From assembly GCF_029227915.1 (NCBI RefSeq), contig NC_079887.1:23929650-23993649 (forward strand): a stretch of DNA of 64,000 bases, read 5' to 3'. Below are positions 1 through 10,962 of the stretch, in pieces. The translations under genes and the position numbers were made by a program. Positions within the stretch are counted from its first letter, which is position 1; each line of letters begins with the position of its first letter. The notes beneath the pieces were generated by a model. It saw nothing but the letters and a program-made list of their open reading frames with translations, was not told where the DNA came from and did no database searches. The DNA is from Hydractinia symbiolongicarpus. Lineage: Eukaryota > Cnidaria > Hydrozoa > Anthoathecata > Hydractiniidae.

Positions 1-795
1 ACTTCAAAATAAGAACAGTGAGGCCGTTGCTGCGTGTGTGCAAGGCTAATGGTGGAATGCTTATTGTTCGGTTTAAAATAAAGTGAGAAAGAGTGAGCGT
101 TGAAATGACGATAGGACTAAAAACGTGGAGAACGTTCCAAATGGAAAAAAAAATCAAATGTGCCATAAATGCAATTACATTATTCGTCAATTTCTTTTTC
201 ACTTTTCCATGGTAGTTGCTTTTTTTGCTTTAATGCATTTTTGTGGACACAATGAATGCAATGTTCATGCAGACTCGGCGGAAAACAAGGCTGGACTAGG
301 GTGTGATGTTGTACACTCGCATAAAGGGAAGCATTACTTGCTGCAAATTTTTTTTTGTTTTTTTTGTTTTTAATGTAGTTAGTTAATCAAACCTTAAACA
401 TACCTACCCCTGGCCCAACCCTACATTATATTTTTTCTGCCCTGTTGTGTGTAGTTAGATGGGTTTTTCTTGCCTTGTGAAGTCCGCGTAATGTCTTTTC
501 ATTACGTAGCGAATATTTATATCTATTTTATTTGTGCCGAAAAACTTTAAAATAGTTACGAAGGCTAAACCATTATTGTTCATACGTCATAAGTAGAGAG
601 AGCGGGGATTAAAGAAAGTATGTTATTTTTGGTATATATTTACTGAATTATTATCTATACTTTAAATAGCCAAACAGCTACAAAGAACTAGTTAAAATTG
701 TGTAAATACGTGATTAATCTATTATGCGTAAGTCAAAATTTAAAATCCAATTAGTATAGCTAACTAGCTTTGCCATTAAACATTTTCCATAGTCA
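1..795. other. 3' flank of paralog A, no gene seen
   Basis: AT-rich sequence downstream of the minus-strand gene ending at 796. Small open frames here (for example 125-373) have no recognisable domain and poly-T-driven composition. A possible minus-strand AATAAA lies near 530. Confidence 0.5.
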
Positions 796-2314
796 TTATA
801 GGTTGCTTGAACATTTCTTGCTTACGCAAGGGAACCACTTGTACCAGCATTTGTATTTGTGTTGTTCAGTTGATGAGTGACCGAAACACTTCTTCAATTT
901 CAAATTGCACTAAATAAACATATTAATTATTTGAATTAGTCCAAGATGACACAAACACACGCGCTAACTCCGAGGTGTGGGGGAAGGTGTTGAATAGTCT
1001 TGAATAGTTGTTTCAAGCTTTACAAAATAATTCTTAATCCGTATACGATATGATACAATTGTTTGATATTTACATGAAAAGAGAGGAATTTAGTTTTCCG
1101 TATTTCAAATCAACTAAAGACCACTAGTTATAGACGGATTTTAGACTCTCTTCATGGCGTTTTTTTTTAAATTGCTGATAAAAACGACATACTTTTCGAT
1201 TTAAAAAACAAAAACAAAACACAGCACGACCTTACCTTGTTAAACTTGCATTTACTGGACAGGCAACCTCGCAAGTTATTATACGCAACATTCTTTTGTT
1301 TTACGCTTTCAGCCTTTTGCGATTCAGATGCAAACGTAGCAAAGCACTAAAAAAAATCAAGAATGAAAGCTAACAAAAATCTATATTATATATTAAGCTA
1401 ACAATGCTAGCTACAAGTAGCGATTTTTTCTCAACTCTTTTAACTAGTCTAATAACATAGAATTAAATGTAAAATTCTAAAGCTTCTAGTACTTAATGTA
1501 AATGCTACAAAAAACTGAGAAACGAAGTTGCAAAACTGGATAAAGGAAAAGCTGTATCAAGGAATCCGTGCACTCCTGTTAAATCTTACCCCTGAGCCTT
1601 GAGCTTGAGCTTGAAGGATATATGGTGCATAACTTGATGGAACATTTTGAGGTGGTGATACTGTGCTAATAGTTTTTGCAGTGGGTTTCGGTGCCTGCGT
1701 AGCCTGAGGTGGGGCAGGTGTGTTTGCTCCACTAGCTTTTGCAGTTGGTGGCTGTGAAGGTGCAGCCTGACCAGCACTTCCTACATTGGAATTACCGGAT
1801 GTAGCTGGTGTGGGGTTTGTGTCAGTGTTAGCATATTGTAGGGCACTTCCTTCACCAGAAGCGGCGTCATCTGGGGTGCCAATCTCTTCATCCTCAGCGT
1901 CTCCGGTAAGTGCTTCGAACAAGACGTTATCTGGATGGAGAAAAGCAAGATGGGTTATGAATACAAATCATAAAACAAGCGAAGCAACATTTATCTACAT
2001 TTAACTGTAAAAAACTGATAATTGTTTTTTTTCTAATAAATCTTAAAGCCGGCATTGTCAAATATATTATGGTATACAAATGTAGGAGGAAATCACGTTT
2101 CAATTTTTTATATCATTTCCTATATAAAAATTTGACATTGACGTGTTCCACTAACAAAGGTTTCTTTGAAAAGAATGGTAACATGTATGGTAACGTGTGG
2201 TAACGTGTGGTAACGTGTGGTAACGTGTATGGTAACTTTCAAAGTTTTCTCACCTTTTATCACATGTCCATAAATGGCGACGAGAAGAAATCCAAGAATA
2301 ATGAGAATCTTCAT
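796..2314 (-). CDS. Secreted Pro/Ala-rich protein with 8-Cys C-terminal domain (paralog A, 4 exons)
   Basis: Joined exons (minus strand): 2314-2254, 1930-1590, 1346-1236, 909-796, giving about 208 aa. All introns are GT..AG and the phases fit (1, 0, 0). Exon 1 encodes a signal peptide (MKILIILGFLLVAIYG) and its last base joins exon 2 to make an Asp codon. Exon 2 is low complexity: an acidic start (GDAEDEEIGTPDD) followed by Pro/Ala/Thr/Gln-rich sequence likely to be O-glycosylated. Exons 3 and 4 carry eight cysteines spaced C-x26-C-x4-C-x4-C-x6-C-x12-C-x6-C-x4-C, including KCWYKW, then stop at TAA. Exon structure and Cys spacing match the gene at 10963-12802, and this match is the main support for the model. 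The start ATG at 2314 follows a pyrimidine-rich AG (tatatttttttag) about 20 bases upstream. I do not recognise the domain. Secretion is inferred from the signal peptide; function is unknown. Confidence 0.82.
2176..2237. repeat. Short 10-bp tandem repeat in intron 1 of paralog A
   Basis: About five units of TAACGTGTGG (variants TAACATGTATGG, TAACGTGTATGG) lie in the first intron of the 796-2314 gene, close to the exon 1 donor. No function is evident. Confidence 0.8.
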
Positions 2315-3810
2315 ATTTTAAAAATTATTGTCGCTAAAAAAATATACAAGCTCTTTCAGTACAACAACCAATTTTTCTTTATATATCAATTTGATCATCA
2401 CACAATAAAGAATAATTAAACCCCTTGTTCTTTAGCTTAACTAAAAATTGCTTCCATAAAAAAATAACGACAGAACAACAACAATAACAAAATATATCAT
2501 CAAAAGTGGTAAAAAAATTATCTCCCTATGCAATTTCGGAACATTGTTTTCGAAAGCAATTTTCTTAAAAGTTTATAATCTACATTAAGATATATACGGA
2601 AACGTGATCCAATAAAATGTAGGAGATCTGGTTCGGCAAATTATCAACAACTATGACGTAGTACACGCTTTTATTTTACGTGTTTAATTATAAGAAGCCT
2701 AAGGTTAAGATTTTGCCATCTTTGCCAAATTTTTTTCAAACAGTTTTTCGTTCTTTTTACAGGAACACGTGTTTGTTTCATCTATTTTTCAAAAATATTC
2801 AATATTTTCGTTAAATCCGACAATATATTTCCTTATTTTTTTTTTTAAAAAAACAAGTAAGGACATTTGAGGCCGAGAAAGTTTTCAAAAAGCAAAGCCT
2901 GAGCTAAAGAATGGGGGTGTTCGTATATGCTCCCTTCTGTTCCTCCCTCCCTCTCCCCCCCCTCACCCCAGAACTTTTGTAAGTTTTTTGTGACTCAAAA
3001 TATGTAGCGTCTTAAAAGCTAAATTAAGAACAAATAAAATCTGTTAGTTTTATTTTCCGGATGACGTTGTAAATATGAAATTATTTTACTGATTTCTATG
3101 GTCCACGATAAAAAGGTTTAATATTGACAAAGGGTAAAAGACTTTCAAAATTATTACTTTTACATGCTAGAAATAGCGATATTTAGGGCGTTGTTAGGGC
3201 GTAACAGATAGATACGTTTTTTATTTTTTTTTTTTATTTTTTCGACGGGGAGAGAATATTTTTAAATTAAGAGTGTATGCGGCAGAGAAAATTCTTAAAT
3301 TTTAACACCTTGTTTTTATTTGTGCATAAAGTTATAAATAGAACTTCTCGGATATCATGGATCATTCGCTTCATTGTGTTTCGTGATCAAATTACTTGAA
3401 GTTAATCAATATTCAAAAATATAAAATCATACATCAAATTTATAAACTGGCATTATTTTTTTTATTGCGCATTTTAAACGTTATCTTGAAAACGAGGCCA
3501 CGATGAAATGAAAACAGGAACCTTTGATGCGATGTCTCTATTTCTGGCGATCTTAATGTCGTATAAAAACAATGTTGAAGCATACTTATAATACTAATAA
3601 CAAGTACGATGCGTTTAGGCCCTATTTCCACGGACCTATTTCTCGTATGCTTTGCTCACAGTATTTGACTGTGGTAATGAAGGCCTTGATATCCTATTGA
3701 ATTTAGGTTTGTCATCTGTATGATTGAATCTTGTAACTATAATAGTTAGTAGCATTTTTTATGGCGTCTACTTCCTTTGTTATTTTTTTTAAGAATTCAT
3801 TATCTTCAAG
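2315..3810. other. Intergenic, no gene seen
   Basis: AT-rich sequence with homopolymer runs and a C-rich patch near 2940-2970. No coding frame with recognisable content. Confidence 0.5.
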
Positions 3811-4421
3811 CAGAGTTTACATTATTAGATTTTGTCTGAAGAGTTTTTCTGATTTACCATTCGTATCAGATTCTTGCGTTTACATTTGTATAAGATGTCG
3901 AAATTTTTAATTTTTTTATTTTTAACAAGGCTCATTACGCGAGAAGGCGTACTGCTGCTGCAATCGACATTAACTGTCTTACCGTAAAAGGTAAAAGCAA
4001 CGAAAACAGCGAAAGTGAAGACTTTGATTTCAATTTGTCACAAATGCGAATAATTTCCTTTGTTTTCTTATCCCTGTCTTTGTACAGTGGACTTTTTACA
4101 TTCCATAAAGGTCCTTCTCTTTTCAAAAGTTCAATAAAAATTTCTGTTTTTGACATTTTGATTTCTTGAAGAATGTTTTTTTCCTTTCGTGCTTTCAAAA
4201 TCATACCAAAATTCAAATCATTTATATTTTCAAAAGGAAACTGTTACTTCATGGGTTAATTTTCTTCAAACAAAATCTAAAAAAATGAAAATTTTTAACT
4301 TTTCAGATTGTGTTTGGCGACAAATATGACGACAAAAAAGTTTCGAATTATTCTGTTGACACTATCAGATTTTGTCGAATCAGATAAATCTATAAGACAA
4401 AATCTGATAATGTAAACCCTG
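3811..4421. mobile_element. Non-autonomous TIR DNA transposon carrying a MADF fragment
   Basis: 27-bp terminal inverted repeats at 3811-3837 and 4395-4421 differ at two positions. Both ends read CAG(A/G)GTTTACATTAT inward. The ends start CAG, as in hAT elements, but flanking 7-8 bp (CTTCAAG on the left, CTTTAAA on the right) is only an imperfect duplication, so the superfamily is not assigned. Inside is a minus-strand open frame with a MADF-like motif. The 611-bp length and absence of a transposase indicate a non-autonomous derivative. Confidence 0.75.
3935..4216 (-). pseudogene. MADF-domain fragment inside TIR element
   Basis: A 93-aa frame contains a start resembling MADF DNA-binding domains: EIFIELLKREGPLWNV, then SPLYKDRDKKTKEIIRI. 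The domain normally continues with a W..I and further helices; here it ends abruptly and the frame runs into unrelated sequence. MADF/Myb-like proteins are common second genes of DNA transposons and also occur as host transcription factors. Its position between the inverted repeats suggests it is transposon-borne and truncated. Confidence 0.6.
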
Positions 4422-7400
4422 CTTTAAATGTTCTTATATCTTTAAAATGAGGAAAATATGGTCATGGAAGAAATAGACGATGCTAAAGTTATCTTGTTGT
4501 AAAATATACATGTAATAGTAAAAACAGAGAAACAAAATATTCACAAAAGATTATTTAAATGTAATTCCAGATACACATTGTAATAAATATTATAAGCTGT
4601 TTTTTTCTTTTGCGTGGTATTTTTTTTAACTTTTCAAGGAGATAGATAGCACATTCTATAAAATAGCTTTCTATTTTTATAAAATATTTAGATAATGTCT
4701 TTAGTTCCCACTAACAACAAATGTGTTATATATAAAAACACAAAAAAAAATAAAGTAAAAAAAAAATATTTCACCTTTTCTTTGCGTACTTCTAACCTGA
4801 ACGAAAAAATCATAAAGTATGAATAATTGGTTTTAGTATATGATTTTGTGCATATTTTTGTTTTAAAATTTGACCAAACAAACAATGTAATATTTTACTT
4901 CTGTTTCTGCTTGGTTACCCACTGTGAAATAATTAAAAGCTGAAAAATAATTCAGATAAATTTACTCAAAATAATATTCGGGACAAATTAAATCTTAATA
5001 TTTTTGTCTCGCTTTTTTTGATAGGAATCAGGTAAGGGGCGGATACAGGAACTTTCATAAGTCAGTCGAAGGGCGTTCTAATTACTTATGGCGTATATAT
5101 CGCCTTGCATTGAATTGAGAATACATCGCAGTTTCAAGAGTGTTTGTTTTTCTTGATATTATTAAACATACAATATGCCCTCAACCATCGTAATTTGTCT
5201 TGTTGTAAAAACTTCTCAAACAATAAACTAAACCATATTTTATCTTACTTGGAGAACCTATATTAAAGACAATTCCAAGTATATATACAAAACGAAAAAA
5301 ATGCTGAAGTACACTGTGTCTTGAAAGTACAGACATACCCAAAGCCATATTATACAGAACTGACTTTTCAAATATTTCCTAGTTGTAAAAAATATATTTT
5401 TTAAGTACGAAACTTTTCTTCCCACATGCCTCCCATCAATCAATGGCATTCGAATGGCATGCAGGTATTACTACCTGGTATAACAAGAAATTTACTAAGT
5501 ATTAAAGAGGTTATCCTGACGAATCGGAAGACTACCTACTTAAAAATGAGAATAGGTAAATTTTGAATTTTAAGATTCGGTAGTTAGGTGGTTTCCGAGG
5601 GGAGAGTTGAGACGTTGTTAAATTTCGCGGTAACGAAGTTGAAAGTTGTGTTCGCTCTCTGCCATAAAGCCTATTATTCTGTTATATTTTTAACACGCAA
5701 CACTGAATCATACTCAATTTTAACGAAAAACCTCCATTAAAATACACTTTTCCCGAATTTCATATATTATTGTAATTATGAAGTCATCCAAAATTTTATA
5801 AGGGTTCTGTGCTCTTCAAACAAGGATATTCAGATAATTATCATGATAAAAATGAAGTTTTTTAGGCAATATAACAATCTGGTTGAATTTTATTTAGATT
5901 TAAAGAAAATAATTATTTTGAAAACGAGGCTATTCTTAGGAAGCTCGGCTATATGAAGGGTTTCAGCTCGAAATTGAGGCACTTAACGAACAGAAATATT
6001 TAAGAAATTAGGTAATTTGTTCTACCTTTTGCTAAGGAACATAGGGATAAGAATCATTTTTAGTATCGACCTCTTTAATTGAGTTTGGCATAATTAGGAA
6101 ATTCGGAAAGGTCTATAAAAGGATAAGGAATTTCATCAAAACCGGAAGAAAGCAATTGCTTATATGATTACGGGGATTTCCCGATTTATGACGCAGTACA
6201 AATATATCAGCCCGGGGCACGTTGGAGGCATTCTGATTAGCTTCTTGAAATAGTGCGATGCGAATCTAGAGCCTGGGTGTTGACAACATCGAGATTGAGA
6301 AAGACTTTCTCCTTACGATATTTTTTGCATGAGATCGTGTCAGAAAGGGCCAGGGAAGGATAATGATTACAGATTTAATACAGGAACTTTTATCCAGGAG
6401 AATCAACGCTTTTCTGGATTCTTATATTTCTGGGTTTTTTTGAAAAAATAAAGTTTGAGAATATGCAGCGCCAGGTAAAACCTCGCTGATTGTACAATCC
6501 ACATTGTCTAATTAGTAAAGAGCGGCGATGATTATTTAGAAAGTCAATGATTGCCAACCTAAGACAAACTACGCCTATAATTATATTAGATTTATTGGGT
6601 AACTGTGACAGTAACTGGGACCATAAGAAAAACTTAAATTTGACAGCAAAAAGTGACGAATGTAAAATCTAAGGAGGTTATGTTTGTTAATAACGCATAA
6701 ATAAAATTCCGTTTGAACACCTTACAGAATAATAAAAAAATTCAAAAACTATTTGATCGGATCAGTCATATTTAATTCTGCTTTTTTAATTTATTCGAAA
6801 AAATTAGAAAATACTCAAATGCGATCTCATTCACTCTTTTAACTGTTCCTAACCACCACAAAGGGTTATTAAACTCTCCTCTTCTTCAAGGGTCATTATC
6901 GACCTATATTAACTGGCTGCTTTCATATTTCTGTCTGTAACAGGCAAAGTGGATGTCTTCATTTTCCTTTGATGTAACCGAAAGAAGTGGATGTCTTAAA
7001 TGTTAAATTTTCTGACGTTACGGCACAACCCTAATAGCATTAATTTAACGTCAATATCTTAATTTAAATTAATGAAGCTATTACAGTACACTTAAGACTT
7101 AAGGCTAAATAGCTTGGAAACGGGATGGTGACGTCAGCCACTAGGGACAACCTGGAACTAAATAAAGGTGTTGATGACGTCATCAAAGAAGCTTTAACCC
7201 TCAAAATGTCTGCAACCTATACATTTTCTTGATCAGCGTTTCAAGATGTAAACGATGAAGTCTTTGCTGATGTCAGCAAAATTTTTGATCAGCAATCAGC
7301 AAAATTTTTGATCAGTCACACAATAGAGAGAAATGGGTATTGTTTTTTTTAAGTTATTTTTTTAATTATTGTTAATTTTATCAAAATTTATTTGTCGTTT

Positions 7401-7426
7401 CTTTTTTGAGACGTAATACTAACAAA
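4422..7426. other. Intergenic, repeat remnants only
   Basis: No convincing gene. Sequence from about 6952 is repeated near 7920 (see separate entry). Small open frames (4688-4885, 5258-5449) look like chance. Confidence 0.5.
6952..7210 (+). repeat. Dispersed repeat, copy 1
   Basis: Shares an ordered series of blocks with 7920-8230: GATTTTCC.TTGATGTA.CCGAAA, TTTTCTGACGTTACGGCAC, a later ACTAGGG.CAACTGG block, and TGACGTCATCAAA.AA.GC. A further short match to the CTGACGTT block lies at 48538-48590. Probably a diverged transposon family without coding capacity. Confidence 0.6.
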
Positions 7427-7604
7427 CTAGTTGTTAGCCCGTGGAAAAATCCACGGGTTCGCCCGTCCTTTCAATTTACCCGTCGTAACAAAGTGGATAA
7501 AAATATGTCGCATTTGATATTTGTGTTTCCGTAACATCATTTTCTAACTCAGCGGGGTTTCCGCGCAGAGACAGACAGACGGAATACGGCTATTATAATA
7601 GAGA
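7427..7604 (-). mobile_element. Short Helitron-type (DINE/HINE-like) element
   Basis: Read on the minus strand, it starts TCTCTATTATAATAGCCGTA, passes through a GTCTGTCTGTC tract, and ends with a CCCGTGGA-TTTT-TCCACGGG hairpin followed after a few bases by CTAG, with T next in the flank. A 3' hairpin then CTAG is the hallmark of Helitrons, and short (GTCY)n tracts are known from non-autonomous DINE/HINE elements. No coding capacity. It is the cleanest single copy of the family recurring through the window. Confidence 0.72.
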
Positions 7605-7919
7605 CAAAAAACACAAACAAAATGTGTTCGACATATCCTTTAATTTAGCTTTCGACTCATACATGAGCTATGATCACAATAATTACAACTTTAAAAGTTA
7701 TAAATTTGTAAAAGATGTCATAAACTCCCATGAGGTGTCTTTTTAAAAATAAAAGAATAAAATTTAATTATGAACGTCGTCAAGACACTAAAAATTGTTG
7801 TCGTAGGCACATAGTGACGTCATCAGTAAATGCTCATTGGCTGCTGAATTTAATTTCTTCTTCATTATTTCTCGACCTAATTGGATTTTGTACCAGGCTA
7901 CTTTCGTAGCTCGAAGGTT

Positions 7920-8230
7920 GATGTGTTGATTTTCCATTGATGTAGCCGAAAACGTTATGTATTATTTGTTAACTTTTCTGACGTTACAGCACCACGTCTA
8001 TGCATTAGACTGGTGTCAATATCATTATTTAAAATTAGCTTGTATTTCACTTTTATTTTCAAGGCCTTATATCTTGGCAACGCCTTGAAATAATTGATGT
8101 CATCACTCGCGTGAGTAACTAGGGCCAACTGGGGACCAAACTGGTTAAGTTCACCAAAGCCGGGCCGTACTACTCGTTTCAGAACAGACGGATTAATGAC
8201 GTCATCAAAAAAAGCCTAAATCCTCAGACC
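7920..8230 (+). repeat. Dispersed repeat, copy 2
   Basis: Diverged second copy of the 6952-7210 repeat in the same orientation and block order, about 970 bp apart. It lies just beyond the Helitron-type element at 7427-7604. Confidence 0.6.
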
Positions 8231-10962
8231 ATCCGTTTGACCGAAGCACATTACCTTTTGCATTATTTTGGTTAGAGTTCCAAGCTCTACACAATAGAGA
8301 CAAGGACTAAACAAATTTCTTTAAATAAATTTTCTGTGTCATCTCCTCCTAAACAATCTATATTTTTTCCATTGTTTTCTCCCAGTGGATTTTACCACGG
8401 TTTTATCAACTAGTAGATATCATTATAAAAATGTTAGTCTATAAAAAAATGTTTGGTTTGCCGAACTGTGGCACATTTGGCGTACAGATTTACATGATAT
8501 AAGAACCCAAAGCTAACTAAGCAAAAATAAAACCAAGTTTGTAAAGATAGACTTCCACTCAAAAGCGAATAAGAACGGAAAACTGTGACTTCTAGAGTCC
8601 GATTGGTTGATAAACTTTTTGTTCCATTTCAAACTGAAAGTTGAAATTATTTCAATTTTTCTTGTGGACGGGAAAGGAAAAAATATTTATAACAATATTT
8701 AGCAGACAGCCTATCAGATTTTTTTTATTGTTAGGTTTTGATCTGTTTTTGTTTTGAGTGAAAATTTATCTTAACAGTTACCTGTGTTGTATATTTATTT
8801 CAAAATGGTAGCAAACGTTCGTTATCGTAAAATTTTGTTTCAGTTGATGTTTCAGTTACATCTCAATCCATTACACTCCACCACAGTTACAAAAATTTTG
8901 AATAACGAAGGAGAGTTGTTAGGGATTATCACATGTGCTTAAACTGTGTTTGTCTGGGCACGTTTTGTTTACATGTGGGAGAAAAATTACCTAAATGCTT
9001 ACACATACAAAATCTAAGATGGCATAACTGTTTAGGTATTTATCAGTACATTAATCGCCTTTTAGTAGAAAATTTAACTTAAAAAACAAAGAAGAATCGT
9101 ACACCGTGACCAGTCTATTCTCAATACTTAAACGATTAGGTGTATACCTTTAGAAATGTTTTAATCCGTTATTACATAAATTGATTGATTGACAATTATA
9201 TGTAATAATAATTACATTGTTGTAATTTACGTTCTACTGTGAGAATGGCACCTTGACAAAATAACAAAATATAGATATGTTGAAATAATTAGTTGTTGTT
9301 GTTCATCATCACATAAACACTGCTCAGCATCAGAACACAGTAAGCTATTAATATTTTATAACAAAAAATTTAGTATCAGTTTTTTGCCTTCACGTATAAA
9401 TAACTATTTTCCCTTTTTTATAAAGGTTATTCGCAGTTACGTGTTTGTCTTAGGAAACAAATCTTTATTTTCATTTTGAAATGTACAAATTGATTTGTAG
9501 TTGACTGTGATGAAATATTCATTTTGTCCAGCTAATTCCTACTCTTACGTAGAATGTCGTGCGTTAATCTATAGTTCTTTCCTAAAGTTTTTATACATAT
9601 ATAAATGTTTGTCATGACACATCCTTGTGTTTAGTCTCTACCAGGGATGGTAGACCCTGACTGAACCTTAGATCATGAGGGGCAAGTGTAATCGGCAAAA
9701 GCTAATTGAAGTAGAGCTACTTTGTGCATTGCTAAGATTAGTAGATGCGCTACGAAAAACCTTTATCTACATCACGTTATCCGGATAAGCTATGCTCGAG
9801 TTACTATAAATGAATATAAATACAATAAGGTGAGACGTTTATGCAAAAGTATAAATGTTATCATTCACCATTGATACGAGAAATTTGAATTTCTTAATTA
9901 TAACTAACGGTATGGCTTTCTTTCTGGATAAGTTTATTCATGTAATGGAAACAAATTAACTTTTTATAAAAAATGAAATTTATTGGCGTAGTTAGGATAA
10001 AAAATGACGTCATACTTGTGCGAAAGTTTCTTAATTTATCCTTAAAAATAAAAAAAGATCCACCAAAAATATTGATGTTTGAGGTAAAAAGACAACATGA
10101 TGACGTCATTGTGATGAGAAATGATCAAATATGCCTTCAAGTCTGGTCTTTATTTTATCCCTAGGACCCATATAATTCCTTATCAACACTTTATTAAGTA
10201 CCTGGTAAAAAAATTTAAAACTGATCAACATATATGAATTTTCAAAATTATTACTTATTTTGTTTTGCAAGAGATTTTAAGAGGAATTCTATATCTTCAT
10301 TCAACTGCATTTTCTTTGTTGATACTATCACCTTCTAACCACACAATAAACATATGACAGGATCACGTGACCGGAACATAAGCTTCCTCTGCAAAAACAT
10401 AATGGCCGCCACAGTTGGCCTTGCTCACTTTTTTTATTCATACTTCTTAGTTTCAGCTATTTTTTAAATATTGACATTCCAAGCTTACATAACTGCCAAA
10501 GTAATTCTTTAATAATTGTTGGTTATTTTTTAATTAAAGTTTACAGTAAAATTCAATAACGTTTTAAACTTTGACTACTTCGATGAGAAAAATACAATAC
10601 CCGCAGTTGTTAATTTAATTACTTCATGCTCGAAGTACCGATTAGGGAAATATGTACTAAGGACTATCCTGTTTTTAACAATACTGGTATTTTGTCTGTT
10701 TTTGTGCAATTTTACAACCGTGCTACGGATGCATGAAATAGCAAATGCGATATATCCGATTTACGACTACTAATCTTTCTTTTGAAAAAAATGTTGTACA
10801 AATTAACATACCGGATTATTCCAATTGAACACATAAAAAATTGTTATCATTCTAAAAATAGTCTTAATATTTTTTTTAATTTTCTTTACAAATAGTTGCC
10901 ACGAACACAAATTTAAAGACGTCATTATATCTACAAAAAAATTAACAGTTTCCTATCGTCCA
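8231..10962. other. Intergenic, no gene seen
   Basis: AT-rich. Holds TGACGTCA palindromes near 10004 and 10101 and a weak Helitron-type remnant near 10685-10770. Overlapping short frames at 9894-10164 arise from the same repeat-like sequence and are not called. Confidence 0.5.

Noticed and set aside
6180-6420. Higher-GC stretch that looked like a decayed coding region
   Set aside because: Frames break repeatedly and no motif of a known element could be recognised.
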